Below, piece after piece: positions 8,172 to 17,767 of a stretch of 64,000 nt of DNA. The stretch comes from Magnetococcales bacterium WMHbin3. GTDB taxonomy: Bacteria > Pseudomonadota > Magnetococcia > Magnetococcales > Magnetaquicoccaceae. The notes under the pieces were generated by a model, which searched no databases, was not told where the DNA came from, and was given only the letters and a program-made list of their open reading frames with translations. Position 1 is the first letter of the stretch. Every line of letters starts with the position of its first letter. The DNA lies in NCBI GenBank assembly GCA_002753185.1, contig PDZX01000014.1:1-64000 (forward strand). Reading direction: 5' to 3'. Made by a program: the position numbers and the translations under genes.

Positions 8172-8396
8172 TTGAGCAAACCCCTGATCTCCATCATTTT
8201 CGCCATTTTGCTGCTGATCTTCGCCACGCAGAACATGAACATGGTCAGCATTCGCTTCGTGGTGGGACCACCGATTGAAATGCCCCTGATTCTGGTGATA
8301 TCGGGGGCATTCATTGGCGGTTTCGTGTTGGCGACCATCAATCACCTGAGACGCAACGCTTTCGGAAGCCGCCGCAAGAGGAAAGAAGGTCCATGA
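8172..8396 (+). CDS. mamL: MamL, small magnetosome membrane-remodelling protein (TTG start)
   Basis: This 74-residue protein has two membrane helices (about 5-19 and 37-57) around a VSIRFVVGPPIEMPL segment typical of the LapA/DUF1049 fold, and a strongly basic tail (RRNAFGSRRKRKE). In known MamL the basic amphipathic tail is proposed to help bend the membrane. The start is unusual: an in-frame TGA at 8166-8168 leaves TTG at 8172 as the first usable start, with GGGAGTGGGG just upstream. Its stop overlaps the mamM start by 4 bases. Confidence 0.85.
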   Translation: MSKPLISIIFAILLLIFATQNMNMVSIRFVVGPPIEMPLILVISGAFIGGFVLATINHLRRNAFGSRRKRKEGP

Positions 8397-9373
8397 GTTA
8401 CCCGAAATGCATCGTTTGCTACAAGTCCGTGGGGTGGATCGGGCTGGTCGCCAATATTGCCCTTTCGCTGCTGAAAGTATTCGTCGGGATCATCTCGGGT
8501 TCCCAGGCGTTGCTGGTGGACGCCATGTATTCGGCCAAGGACGTGTTGACTTCGTTTCTGATCCTGCTGGGGCTGAAATTTTCCAAGCAGCCCATCGATG
8601 AGGAGCATCAGTTCGGCCATGGCAAGGCGGAGTTCCTCTTTTCGCTGATCGTCGGCCTGACCATGGTGGTGGTGACCCTGCTCCTGATCTTCTTCGAGGC
8701 GGACAAGTTCTTGAGCGGCCATGCCCACAAGGCACCGCACATGATCGCGTTGTGGGCCGCGCTGTTCGTTTTGAGCGCCAACATTTTTCTTTGGTACTAC
8801 ACCCGCTGCGTGGCGTTTCAGATCAACAGCCCCATGGTCGGCATCCTGTCCAACCATCAGAAATCCGACGCCTACTCCTCCCTGGCCGTGGCGTTCGGCA
8901 TCGTTGGATCCCACTATCTGAACATGCCCTGGCTGGACTCGCTGGTGGCCGTGGGCGAGTGTCTGGACCTCCTCTATCTGGGCTACACCATCACCAGGGA
9001 GGCCTTCCAGGGGCTGATGGACGTCTCGGCGCCGAAAAAGCTGGTGCAAAGGGTTCACGAACTGACCAGCACGGTCGCCAAAGTCAAGAGCGTCGAGGAG
9101 GTGCTGACCCGCCGGGTGGGCCAGGATATCTGGCTCTCCCTGACCATCGGCGTGGATCCGGAACTCACCATCGAGGAGGCCAAGGAGGTGAGCCTGTGGG
9201 TCGAGGAGCGGCTGGTCAATGCCATCCCGCACCTGGGGGATGTGCATGTCCACTTCCGTTCCGCCTCCGGGACCCTGCCGGAAATGGAGCACATGGGCGA
9301 GGAGATCACCCGCCTCCGGGAGAAACTGACCCGCATGGAAACCCGACCGGAAGCGAAGGGAGCAATGGCGTGA
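8393..9373 (+). CDS. mamM: MamM, cation diffusion facilitator iron transporter
   Basis: This 326-residue CDF transporter is proposed to load iron into magnetosomes in complex with MamB. It has six membrane helices and a cytoplasmic C-terminal domain (about 215-300). The transport-site residues described for MamM are present at the same numbers: Y46, D50, H155 and D159 (DAMYSAKD and NHQKSD). The N-terminal CIVC resembles that of MamB. A C-terminal helical extension runs past residue 300. It overlaps mamL and mamN by 4 bases each, so translation is probably coupled. Confidence 0.95.
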   Translation: MSYPKCIVCYKSVGWIGLVANIALSLLKVFVGIISGSQALLVDAMYSAKDVLTSFLILLGLKFSKQPIDEEHQFGHGKAEFLFSLIVGLTMVVVTLLLIFFEADKFLSGHAHKAPHMIALWAALFVLSANIFLWYYTRCVAFQINSPMVGILSNHQKSDAYSSLAVAFGIVGSHYLNMPWLDSLVAVGECLDLLYLGYTITREAFQGLMDVSAPKKLVQRVHELTSTVAKVKSVEEVLTRRVGQDIWLSLTIGVDPELTIEEAKEVSLWVEERLVNAIPHLGDVHVHFRSASGTLPEMEHMGEEITRLREKLTRMETRPEAKGAMA

Positions 9374-10680
9374 ATGGCCTGCCACTGCTGACGTTGCTGC
9401 TGTTTCTGGTGATTTTTTTCCTGGTCCAGATGGATCTGGTGAACCGGGGCGTCGCCATGCTGGGGGGCGGGGTGATCTTTCTGCTGATCGGCGGGGTGTT
9501 CGGATTCTATCGTCCGGGTCAGGCCATGGAGGCGATTTATTTCGACACGTTGGCGCTGTTGTTCGGGATGTCGATGATTTCAGACTGTCTGTTACGTGCC
9601 GGGCTGTTTCATCATCTGGCCTTGCGGGTGGTGCTGTTCTCCCGTGGCAACGGCATGCTGCTGCTGGTGTCGCTGGTGCTGATCACCTATGCGGCGTCGT
9701 TGATTTTCAACAATCTTTCGGTCATGGTGATCCTGGTCCCCATGACGTTGGCGATCTGCCGGACCCTGGTGATGGATCCGGCCCCGGTGGTGAGCGCGGA
9801 ACTGATCGCCTCCAACCTGGGAGGGGCCTCCACGCTGGTGGGGGATCTGCCCAACATGATCATCGGCGCGGTGGGGCGGTTGCATTTCGAGGATTTCCTG
9901 GCCGCCATGATGCCTTTGTGCCTGGTGCTGCTGGCAGTGCTGCTGGTTTATTTCACCAGGCGGATGGCGCCGGATCGGGTGGCGCGCTTTGACCCGGAGA
10001 CGGTGCGCCGGGCGCTGACGGAATGCGCCCCTCCGGGCGGCGGGATCGATCCGTATTTGATGAAGGTTGGGGGATGGGTGTTCCTGATGACCTTGTCGGG
10101 CTTTCTGATCGCCCCTGTGCTGGGGGTGCGCCCGGCGGCCATCACCTTGCTTGCCGGGATATTGATCCTGGGGTGGGGACGGCTGCCCGTCGGCGCGTGG
10201 TTTCAGGCCATGGGGGGCGCGGAGTTGATGTTCTTCGTCGGACTGTTTGTCATGGTGGGCGGATTGCGAGCCGCCGGGGTGCTGGATGGTCTGTACCAGA
10301 TGGTGCTGGGGATCGGCGGGGGCAATGGATCGTTAGCCATTCTGGCCCTGATGTGGCTGGCCTTTCTGCTCACGCCGCTGTTCAACGCGGGACCGGCGAC
10401 GGCGTTGCTGGTCCCGGTGGCCAAGGCCCTGCACGGCGAACTGGGGGACAACGCCGTCTGGTGGGCACTCTCCCTGGGAATTCTGGCGGGATCGTCGGCC
10501 ACCCTTTCCGGAGCCACGGCGGGACCGGTGGTGGCAGGCATGATGAGCCGCGCCATTCCCCCGGGTGGCGCATCTTCTTTTCGGGTACTGGATTTTCACG
10601 GCTATCTGGCCTGGGGATTGCCCGCAGCCGCGATTTTTTTGTGCATGGCGTCGTTTCACATCCTACTGATCGCCGGTTGA
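9370..10680 (+). CDS. mamN: MamN, ArsB/NhaD-type ion transporter (GTG start)
   Basis: This 436-residue protein has about eleven hydrophobic segments and resembles Na+/H+ antiporters of the ArsB/NhaD family (for example the IFNNLSVMVI segment). MamN is proposed to export protons released during magnetite formation. The reading frame opens with GTG at 9370 inside the mamM stop (GTGA overlap). Reading further upstream would run through mamM coding sequence, so this start is well supported by context. Confidence 0.92.
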   Translation: MNGLPLLTLLLFLVIFFLVQMDLVNRGVAMLGGGVIFLLIGGVFGFYRPGQAMEAIYFDTLALLFGMSMISDCLLRAGLFHHLALRVVLFSRGNGMLLLVSLVLITYAASLIFNNLSVMVILVPMTLAICRTLVMDPAPVVSAELIASNLGGASTLVGDLPNMIIGAVGRLHFEDFLAAMMPLCLVLLAVLLVYFTRRMAPDRVARFDPETVRRALTECAPPGGGIDPYLMKVGGWVFLMTLSGFLIAPVLGVRPAAITLLAGILILGWGRLPVGAWFQAMGGAELMFFVGLFVMVGGLRAAGVLDGLYQMVLGIGGGNGSLAILALMWLAFLLTPLFNAGPATALLVPVAKALHGELGDNAVWWALSLGILAGSSATLSGATAGPVVAGMMSRAIPPGGASSFRVLDFHGYLAWGLPAAAIFLCMASFHILLIAG

Positions 10681-10687
10681 GACCATC

Positions 10688-12622
10688 ATGAGAGCTGGCA
10701 AGCCAACGCATCCCGTGTTCCCTTTCTGCCGCCAGGAGTGGAAAATCCCAGCCATTCTGCTGGTGCTGCTCTTTTTTGCCACCATTGCCTGGGGCATCCA
10801 CCTGGTGCGGGAACACCGGGACCAGTTGAACATGAAGATTTTCGGCGTGCTGACCACCGATGTCAAACCCGAGGCGCCTCTGGCGGCCACCGGGGTGGCG
10901 ATGTCCGCTCCGGACATCAATCCGGTGCGCGTCGCGGTGGTCAACATCGCGGGGGTGAACAAGGCCGCTGCCGGCAAGCAGGCCTCCTATGTCTCGGCTG
11001 GCTCCGGAGTGATCGTCAACCCGAAAGGGTTCGTGGTGACCGCCATGCACCTGATTCAGGATCTCGCCGAGATCCAGGTGCGGGTGCAGACTCCCATGGG
11101 GCCGCGTCAGTATCCGGCGCGCATGGTCAAGGTGGTCCCCGAACATGACCTGGCCTTGCTCAAGATGGTCTCCCAGGAGATTTTTCCCTATCTGGCAATC
11201 GACACTGTCTCTCCGATCAAGGTCGGGGATGCGGTGCAGGCCTGGGGCGACCCTCTGGGCACCGAGTCAGTGCAGCGGGTCGGCACCGTGGATGGGGTGG
11301 ATCTTTTGGAGCCGGTGCGGGTGCGCGACATGAATCTGACCCATCTGCTGCGCACCAACGCGGTTTTCCACTGGGCGCAAAACGGTGGCCCGCTGGTCAA
11401 CCGGGAGAGTCATCTGGTGGGCATCGTCCTGGCCATGGAGGATCCGGCGGGATTCATCCGGGGGTATGCGGTCCCGGCCAATGTCCTGGTCAACCATTTC
11501 CAGGACGTGGTCACCTTCGCGCGCAAGGGTCTGTCCGTTTCCGCCAAGCCGGATCCGGCCTTTTCCCAGCCCGGCCCGCCTGTCGATCGCGCGCCGCGCC
11601 TGGCCGACCAGTGGTGGCAGAAGGTGCGCGGCATGCTCAACGTCGGTCTGGGCAAGCATGTGGTCATGGCCCCGGATGCCTCCACGTCGCCGCCCTCCGC
11701 CGCCGTGGCCAGTGATCCGGTCCATGGCCAGAGCCAGACGCTGTGGGGCTATACCGTCAGCGATTTTCTCGGGCTGTTGTTTCTGGGCTTCATTTCCGGC
11801 ATCAGCGGAGGGATGATGACCATGGGGGGCGGAATCATCAAGGTCACCGGATTGATGTGGTTCTTCGGCTACGGCGTGGTGCTGGTGAGGCCGGTGGCCT
11901 ACATCACCAACATCTTCATGTACGGGGCCGCCATGCTGCGCTATCACCGCCAGGGGCTGCTGAGGTTCGACTTCTGCAAACCCCTGATCCCCTGGGCCAT
12001 GGTCGGCATGGTGGGTGGATATTTTATTGGTAACGTGATGAGCAAGACGGCGATTCAATGGATGCTCGGCCTGTTCGCCTTTCTGCTCGGCATCAAGATG
12101 CTGGTGGAAATCGCCGAATCGCGCGGTGAATCCGGCGAAGAGGAGGAAGATCGACGCCCGGCGAGCGGTTTTCTGGCCATGTTGCAACGCTTTTTCGGCA
12201 CCCGCATGGATGATCACAGCATGCCGGCGGCGATCCGCTGGCGGCATCCGTCGGTTCGTCACGGCCTGCTCGGCCTGCCCATGGGGGTGATCAGCGGCAT
12301 CCTGGGGATCACCGGCGGCGTGGTGGAGGTCCCCTTGCAGCGCTATATCGCCCGCATGCCCCTGCGCAACGCCATCGCCAACAGCGCCACCCTGGTCTTT
12401 TTCGCCTCGATCGTCGGGACCATCGTGGCCATGGTGCATGGCGTGCAGTCCGGCTCGTTCGAAACGCAAACCCCGCTCGTCATGGCCATGATCCTGACCC
12501 CCGGCGCCTTTGCCGGCGGCATGGTGGGCGCCTGGTTGACCTCCGTCATTCCCTTGAACATGCTGCGCTGGGTCTACGCGGTCTTGATGTTCGTGATTGC
12601 CGTGAGGATGTTCATGCCATGA
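10688..12622 (+). CDS. mamO: MamO, degenerate serine protease fused to a TauE-like membrane domain
   Basis: This 644-residue protein is required for magnetite nucleation. Visible are an N-terminal anchor (about 19-39), a trypsin-like domain (about 75-275) and a C-terminal TauE/SafE-type membrane domain (about 355-644). The triad is broken: H121 (AMHLIQ) and D154 (EHDLALLK) align, but the GNSGGP motif reads AQNGGPL, placing Asn232 where the nucleophilic Ser should be. This matches the known pseudoprotease nature of MamO, which binds metal rather than cleaving peptides. It overlaps mamP by 4 bases. Confidence 0.94.
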   Translation: MRAGKPTHPVFPFCRQEWKIPAILLVLLFFATIAWGIHLVREHRDQLNMKIFGVLTTDVKPEAPLAATGVAMSAPDINPVRVAVVNIAGVNKAAAGKQASYVSAGSGVIVNPKGFVVTAMHLIQDLAEIQVRVQTPMGPRQYPARMVKVVPEHDLALLKMVSQEIFPYLAIDTVSPIKVGDAVQAWGDPLGTESVQRVGTVDGVDLLEPVRVRDMNLTHLLRTNAVFHWAQNGGPLVNRESHLVGIVLAMEDPAGFIRGYAVPANVLVNHFQDVVTFARKGLSVSAKPDPAFSQPGPPVDRAPRLADQWWQKVRGMLNVGLGKHVVMAPDASTSPPSAAVASDPVHGQSQTLWGYTVSDFLGLLFLGFISGISGGMMTMGGGIIKVTGLMWFFGYGVVLVRPVAYITNIFMYGAAMLRYHRQGLLRFDFCKPLIPWAMVGMVGGYFIGNVMSKTAIQWMLGLFAFLLGIKMLVEIAESRGESGEEEEDRRPASGFLAMLQRFFGTRMDDHSMPAAIRWRHPSVRHGLLGLPMGVISGILGITGGVVEVPLQRYIARMPLRNAIANSATLVFFASIVGTIVAMVHGVQSGSFETQTPLVMAMILTPGAFAGGMVGAWLTSVIPLNMLRWVYAVLMFVIAVRMFMP

Positions 12623-13347
12623 AATGGTCTCCGGATTCCTTGCTGTCGGCGGGTTTTCTCGGCCTGATCGCGCTGGTCTTCCTCGCCATGTTCTCCTCCC
12701 CGCGCGGGGTGGATGCTCCGCTGGCCCCCGCACCGGCGGTCCAGCCGCGCACCATCGTCCCGGCCCAGCCGCCTGCGCCCGAGACCGCACCCGGCTCGCC
12801 CGCACCCTTCATCAACCCCAAGGCGCGTTTGTCCGAGGGACACTGGAAGGGGTTGGAGGCGCTCCCCCTGAGCGCCGAGTTGAAGCAAAAACTCCGTCTG
12901 CCCATGGAACTGGAAGGGCTGCTGGTGGATGAGGTCACCCTCAATGCCGCCCGCGCCGGGCTTCTGGCCGGGGACGTGATCGTGACCATCAACGGCAGAG
13001 CGGTCAATACCCTGGAAGCCATGGTCGAGGAGTCCCGCAAGGTGCAGATGTCCAAATCGGTCCCCATCACGGTCTACCGGGCGGGCCGGTTGCAAACCTT
13101 CCTGCTGGTGGCCAGGACCAATCTCGGGTTGGCGCAGGTCGAAACGGCCCCCATGATCCTGCCCGGCGATATCATGCCCCATCCCTATCGGGGACCATGC
13201 ACCCAGTGTCACCCCATCGGCTCCACCGGGCACATCGTGCCGGATCCCGACGGGGTGATCCTGCCTCCACCTCCCATCCGGGCGGACGCGGCGGCACCAC
13301 ACAAGGATCGCGGACCCTGCCAGGCCTGCCATCCCATCATCCAATGA
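12619..13347 (+). CDS. mamP: MamP, PDZ and double magnetochrome protein
   Basis: This 242-residue protein has an N-terminal anchor (about 8-25), a Pro-rich linker, a PDZ-like domain (about 85-170) and two magnetochrome heme motifs, CTQCH (194-198) and CQACH (234-238). MamP is a c-type cytochrome that oxidises ferrous iron to balance Fe(II)/Fe(III) during magnetite growth. It is translationally coupled to mamO (ATGA) and followed by mamA. Confidence 0.95.
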   Translation: MKWSPDSLLSAGFLGLIALVFLAMFSSPRGVDAPLAPAPAVQPRTIVPAQPPAPETAPGSPAPFINPKARLSEGHWKGLEALPLSAELKQKLRLPMELEGLLVDEVTLNAARAGLLAGDVIVTINGRAVNTLEAMVEESRKVQMSKSVPITVYRAGRLQTFLLVARTNLGLAQVETAPMILPGDIMPHPYRGPCTQCHPIGSTGHIVPDPDGVILPPPPIRADAAAPHKDRGPCQACHPIIQ

Positions 13348-13370
13348 CTTGAAAAAACGAGGATCGACAC

Positions 13371-14030
13371 ATGGCTACACGTACTCCGATCAACATGCTG
13401 GATGAGGTCCGACTGGTGTCGTTCGCCATTCTCGGCAACGTCAAGAAGCTGGCCGCCAAATCCATCGAGGGATTCAACGCGGTCTTCACCGTGGACAATC
13501 AGGTGCGTGGCCGCTTCTACCGGGATCAGGGCGTCGCTCACACCAAAACCGGTCGCTTCTGGGACGCCATCCCCCTGCTGGAAAACGCCCTGGAGCATGC
13601 GCCGGATGATGAAGAAACCCTGTTTCACCTGGGATACTGCTATCTCAAGACCGACCGCACCATGGAGGGGATGCGGATTCTGGAACAGGCCAACCGGCGG
13701 GAAGGGGCTTCCCCCAGGGTCAGTTCCATCCTTGGCATGGCCTACATCCAGGCCAAGGAGTACGCCAAGGCCGCAGAACTGCTGAAGCAGGCGATTATCA
13801 AGACACCCGACAACTTCAATTTGCAGTACCGTCTGGGCGTGGCCCTGGATCACCTCGGTCAATACGAGGAGGCCATCGATGCCTTCCAGGAGGCCCTGAC
13901 CATCCGGCCAGGCGAGGTCAAGGTCTACCAGGCCATCGGCTTTATTTTGGAACAGCAGGGCAAGCACGAGGAGGCGGTGGTCTTTTTCAAGAAAACCGCC
14001 GATCTCAAGGACTCCTTGCAGGACAACTGA
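13371..14030 (+). CDS. mamA: MamA, TPR scaffold protein
   Basis: This 219-residue soluble protein is built of about five tetratricopeptide repeats (for example AIPLLENALEHAPDDEETLF, then AIDAFQEALTIRPGEVKVYQ, then AVVFFKKTADL). MamA coats the cytosolic face of magnetosomes by self-assembly and is needed for their activation. A GAGGATCG region lies before the ATG at 13371. Length and position between mamP and mamQ match the family. Confidence 0.94.
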   Translation: MATRTPINMLDEVRLVSFAILGNVKKLAAKSIEGFNAVFTVDNQVRGRFYRDQGVAHTKTGRFWDAIPLLENALEHAPDDEETLFHLGYCYLKTDRTMEGMRILEQANRREGASPRVSSILGMAYIQAKEYAKAAELLKQAIIKTPDNFNLQYRLGVALDHLGQYEEAIDAFQEALTIRPGEVKVYQAIGFILEQQGKHEEAVVFFKKTADLKDSLQDN

Positions 14031-14046
14031 CACGGATTGAGCCAGC

Positions 14047-14901
14047 ATGCCGGAAAAGCGCGATCCTATGGATGAGATGGACGACCGCCTGGAGTTGACC
14101 AGCAGCGAACGCATGCAACGCATGAAAAAGCTGATGCGCCAACTCTACGAGGAGGAAGAGGCCACCCATGTCGTCAAGATACCCCCCATCAAGGCCAAAT
14201 CACTGATTCTGGTCGTCAGTATCAGCGCGGTCGCCTTTCTTCTCATGACCACGTTTTACAATTTCAATCGCTTCGTCGCGGCGGAAGAACAGGTATTGTC
14301 CACCCGTGGGCACATCCACGACGCCCTGCAACGCCGGTCGAACCTGTTTGGCAACCTGGTCAATCTGACCCTCAACCACGCCATGCTGGAGCAGGAGGTG
14401 TTTCGTTATGTCTCGGATGGTCGTCTGGGCATGATGGGACAAAATGCACCAGGCGCGCCAGCCCAGGCAGCCAATCCGGACCAAACGGCGCCAGCGGGCG
14501 GTTCCCCCGTCGATGCCCTGGCCCGTCTGTTTGGTCTGGCGGAACAGTATCCCGACATCAAGACCTCTACTACCTATCAGCAACTCATGGACAAGCTGGT
14601 GGATATCGAAAACCTCATCTCTCAGCGAAGGGATGAATACAACACCGAAGTCAGAAACTACAACACCCTGATCACCTCATTTCCCTGGTCGGTCATGGCC
14701 AGGATATTGAGTTTTCAACGCTATCAATATTTCTCTGCCTCGCCCGGCCCGGACAACATGAACATGGATCTGGATTCCAGAAAATTCATGCGGCTGATCC
14801 CGGAACCGGAGCTCAACAATAACCGGCGCAGGGATGCGGGGCATCCCCAAGGCAATGCCGCCCCGAACAATGAGATTTCCGGCGAGGAGACCAAGCCATG
14901 A
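14047..14901 (+). CDS. mamQ: MamQ, LemA-like magnetosome membrane protein
   Basis: This 284-residue protein has a cytosolic charged N-terminus, one membrane helix (about 51-70) directly followed by the LemA-type YNxNRFV segment, and a long helical region (RRSNLFGNLVNLTLNH, then QLMDKLVDIENLISQRRDEYN). MamQ is essential for magnetosome membrane formation. It is followed by mamB with an ATGA overlap and no mamR between them. The C-terminal about 50 residues are polar and variable. Confidence 0.92.
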   Translation: MPEKRDPMDEMDDRLELTSSERMQRMKKLMRQLYEEEEATHVVKIPPIKAKSLILVVSISAVAFLLMTTFYNFNRFVAAEEQVLSTRGHIHDALQRRSNLFGNLVNLTLNHAMLEQEVFRYVSDGRLGMMGQNAPGAPAQAANPDQTAPAGGSPVDALARLFGLAEQYPDIKTSTTYQQLMDKLVDIENLISQRRDEYNTEVRNYNTLITSFPWSVMARILSFQRYQYFSASPGPDNMNMDLDSRKFMRLIPEPELNNNRRRDAGHPQGNAAPNNEISGEETKP

Positions 14902-15794
14902 GATACCCTCACTGCATCCAGTGCCGCGCCGAGGTGACCTGGTACTCGATCTGGTTCAACGTGTTCATGGTGACCTACAAGGTGATCATGTCCATCACCA
15001 CCAACTGCGCCGCATTGATGGCCGACGCCTTCCACTCCCTGGCCGACCTGCTGGCCAGCATCTTCACGCTCATCAGTTTGCGGATTTCCAACCGTCCGCC
15101 GGATGAGGAGTATGCCTATGGCTACGGCAAGATCCAGCACATCTCCTCCGGCATCGTCGGGCTGATCCTGGCTGTGGGGTCGATTTTCATCATCGTCGAG
15201 GCGCTGGTCAACATCATCAACCACACCTACGCCGCCCCGGACCGCATTTCGCTGTTGGGCGCGATCGTTTCCACGGTGGGCAACGAGTTGATGTTCTACT
15301 ACCAGCGCTGTGTCGCGGTGGAAAACAACAGTCCGGCCATCATGGCCAACGCCTGGGACAACCGTTCCGACGCTTTCTCCTCCCTGGGGATGGTGGTCGG
15401 GCTGTTTTTTGCCACGGTGCTCGATTTTCCCATCGCCGATCCGATCTCGGCCATCCTGATTTCGATGCTGGTGATCAAGATCGGCATCGAGTTGATCATG
15501 GAGGCGGTCAACAACCTGATGGACGCCTCGCCCGACAAGGAGGAACTGGAGGGGATCTACCAGACCATTCGCACCTTTCCCAAGGTGCGCGAGGTCAATT
15601 ATCTGCGCGCCAGGAGTCTGGGTGACACCCTCTACGTCGAGGCCGACATCCGCGTGGACCGCAAGCTCAAGGTGTTCGAAGGGGACCTGATCCTGGCGGC
15701 CCTGAGCGAAAAGATCAAACATTCCACCGAGAATATCGGCAGCATCCGGATTTTTCTCACCCCGGCGCTGGATGGCCGGAAAGGAGTCCCATGA
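14898..15794 (+). CDS. mamB: MamB, cation diffusion facilitator essential for magnetosome membranes
   Basis: This 298-residue CDF protein has six membrane helices and a C-terminal cytosolic domain. Candidate metal-site residues are H46 and D50 (DAFHSLAD) and D154 and D158 (WDNRSD). An N-terminal CIQC pair is present. MamB is needed for vesicle formation and iron transport and is stabilised by MamM. It overlaps mamQ and mamS by 4 bases each. Confidence 0.95.
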   Translation: MRYPHCIQCRAEVTWYSIWFNVFMVTYKVIMSITTNCAALMADAFHSLADLLASIFTLISLRISNRPPDEEYAYGYGKIQHISSGIVGLILAVGSIFIIVEALVNIINHTYAAPDRISLLGAIVSTVGNELMFYYQRCVAVENNSPAIMANAWDNRSDAFSSLGMVVGLFFATVLDFPIADPISAILISMLVIKIGIELIMEAVNNLMDASPDKEELEGIYQTIRTFPKVREVNYLRARSLGDTLYVEADIRVDRKLKVFEGDLILAALSEKIKHSTENIGSIRIFLTPALDGRKGVP

Positions 15795-16375
15795 AGAAGA
15801 TCTCCCTGGAACCCGGCGAGTGGGTGGTGGCCGGCGGTCTTTTGCTGCTGCTGGCGGGTATTCTCGTCGCGCTGTTCGCCGATGCGCTGAGTGGCAACCC
15901 ACCGGCCCCCGATGTGGCGTTGGCCGGGCAGACCGTTGGCGTTCCGCCCGGGGTGGACCCGATCCTGGACAACGCCGGGGACGGGCTGCGCATGATCCCG
16001 GTCGCGGCCACGCGCCCTGTCGATCCCGGAGGGACGACCGCCCTGGTGCAACTGACGCAGGCCCCACGCCTGACCTTTGGCGGCAAGATCCATCAGATCA
16101 GCGAACAGCCCCAAACTGATGGACAACTGCACGTCTGGCTGCAGGATCCCAAACAAGGGGAACTGCGGGTGTCGGTGGGGCCGGGCTGGTTTTTGAAGTA
16201 TCTCGGTTGTTCGTTGCGTCACGATGCGCAGATGGATGGCGCCGGTTTCCGCTACGACGGACAGGGCGGCCAGGGACCCGCGCTGGTCTACGCCAGGCGG
16301 ATCCGGATCGATGGCAAGGATTGTCAACTGCGCAACGACGAAGGTTTCGCGCTCTGGTCCAACAAACTGCAATAG
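15791..16375 (+). CDS. mamS: MamS, magnetosome crystal maturation protein
   Basis: This 194-residue protein has one N-terminal membrane helix (about 12-32) and a soluble, probably magnetosome-lumenal domain ending in DDxxF-like polar sequence (DCQLRNDEGFALW). MamS is required for normal crystal growth. The assignment rests on order (mamB, S, T), size and topology as much as sequence. Start at ATG 15791, overlapping mamB by 4 bases. Confidence 0.85.
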   Translation: MKKISLEPGEWVVAGGLLLLLAGILVALFADALSGNPPAPDVALAGQTVGVPPGVDPILDNAGDGLRMIPVAATRPVDPGGTTALVQLTQAPRLTFGGKIHQISEQPQTDGQLHVWLQDPKQGELRVSVGPGWFLKYLGCSLRHDAQMDGAGFRYDGQGGQGPALVYARRIRIDGKDCQLRNDEGFALWSNKLQ

Positions 16376-16381
16376 GACGCC

Positions 16382-16852
16382 ATGAACACGGGCACCTTCA
16401 AGACCGGTTTGATGATCCTGGCGGTGATTGGCCTGGTGGGGTTCATCGGTTACGGGGTGCTCGGCATGCGCACCGACCCGACGCCCGAAATGCGCGGCGA
16501 GGTGTTCGGCGCCATGCCCAAGCCGACCCAGCCATCGCTGCGCGAGCCGCTTTTGGAGCTGGTCGCCCCCGCCGCGCCGGGCTTGCAGCGCATGCTGATC
16601 AAACGGATCCCCTCCATTGATCCGGGCGCGCGCATGCCGCACCCGTCATGGGGACCTTGCACCAATTGTCATTTGATTCGCGGCGGCCTGCCCCCCGGCA
16701 GCCAGCCTGCCACCCCGGTGGCGAAGGTCTGGGAGCAAATCTCCGTGTACTACAAGGTGGGACCGCCGATTCTGCCGAATTCGCCCCGGCCGCATCCCCC
16801 TTCCGGTCGATGCATCAAATGTCATGACATTTTGGTGTATGTCAAAAATTAA
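16382..16852 (+). CDS. mamT: MamT, double magnetochrome cytochrome
   Basis: This 156-residue protein has an N-terminal anchor (about 9-27) and two heme c motifs, CTNCH (93-97) and CIKCH (144-148), each in the magnetochrome context (PHPxWGPC and PHPPSGRC). MamT supports crystal maturation, presumably by electron transfer with MamP and MamE. It begins 6 bases after mamS. It is the last recognisable mam gene here, yet the + strand gene series continues without a terminator. Confidence 0.93.
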   Translation: MNTGTFKTGLMILAVIGLVGFIGYGVLGMRTDPTPEMRGEVFGAMPKPTQPSLREPLLELVAPAAPGLQRMLIKRIPSIDPGARMPHPSWGPCTNCHLIRGGLPPGSQPATPVAKVWEQISVYYKVGPPILPNSPRPHPPSGRCIKCHDILVYVKN

Positions 16853-16876
16853 ATAAATCCATAAGGAGAGCGGGAA

Positions 16877-17737
16877 ATGGCCCAACAGAAAGCGGAACCT
16901 GCGGACGACGGATTGCAAACCCGCATCAATATCCTGGAAAACCTGTTGAAAAAGGTGGTGGAGGTGCATGTCTCCACGGCGGTGCATGTCAAGAGCCTGG
17001 ACGAGAAGTTGACCCGGATGGAGATGACGGCGGGTGCGCTGTCCAATTTCATCAAGAAGATGGAGGGGATGCAACACGCCTTCACGAATCTGGAGCGCGG
17101 CGCGCCTTTGGAAGAACTGGCTACCGGCCTGACCACGGTGCGACAAGAGGTGGCCACGCTGAAAGAAACACTGGCGCAACTGATGGAAAAAGGGGTGGGT
17201 GCCACGGTGCCCGCGCCGATGGTGGAGAAACTGGATGCCCTCTCCTGCGTCCCGGAGATGTTCAATAAGTTCGAATCCCAGCAAAGCACCCTGATTCAGG
17301 TCCTGGAGAAACGAATCGATCCGCGTTTGATGATCTATCTCAAACCCTTGATCGAAATGCTGGAGGAGGAGGGCCGGCAGGCGGAGCAGATGAAAAATGC
17401 CGCCCTGGCCAAATTGAACGACCTTTTGAACGACAAACCCGGCGCCACGAATCAGGAGATCTCCCGGCTGCTCGAGGAGGTCGGCAAGGAGATCGAGCAG
17501 TGTCAGGCCGCCTTCGAGCGCACGCAACAGGCCCTGCAGATGGTGGTGACGCCATTCCAGAACATCGGGCGCCTGTTTCGCGGCAACCTGGAGACCATGG
17601 TCATGGCCCACGACCTGATGGCGCAACTGCACGCCGACATGCCGCGCTTTTTGGCAGAAATGCGCCAGATGCACCAGGCCCACCTGCGGGCCATGGCGGC
17701 GCAAACCATCAGCGAGCCGGTCGTCGTGGACGGCTGA
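16877..17737 (+). CDS. Unrecognised coiled-coil protein downstream of mamT
   Basis: This 286-residue protein has no signal peptide or membrane helix. Most of it is predicted helical and coiled-coil with heptad-like spacing (about 15-65, 85-130 and 160-240). The middle holds CVPEMFNKFESQ and DPRLMIYLKPLIEMLEEE. It begins 24 bases after mamT behind AAGGAGAG and is followed 30 bases later by another unknown gene. Function is unknown. The context suggests a cytosolic adaptor tied to magnetosomes or to the signalling module that follows. Confidence 0.8.
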   Translation: MAQQKAEPADDGLQTRINILENLLKKVVEVHVSTAVHVKSLDEKLTRMEMTAGALSNFIKKMEGMQHAFTNLERGAPLEELATGLTTVRQEVATLKETLAQLMEKGVGATVPAPMVEKLDALSCVPEMFNKFESQQSTLIQVLEKRIDPRLMIYLKPLIEMLEEEGRQAEQMKNAALAKLNDLLNDKPGATNQEISRLLEEVGKEIEQCQAAFERTQQALQMVVTPFQNIGRLFRGNLETMVMAHDLMAQLHADMPRFLAEMRQMHQAHLRAMAAQTISEPVVVDG

Positions 17738-17767
17738 CGTCAAGCGAACCAAGGGGGAGGATGCGAC

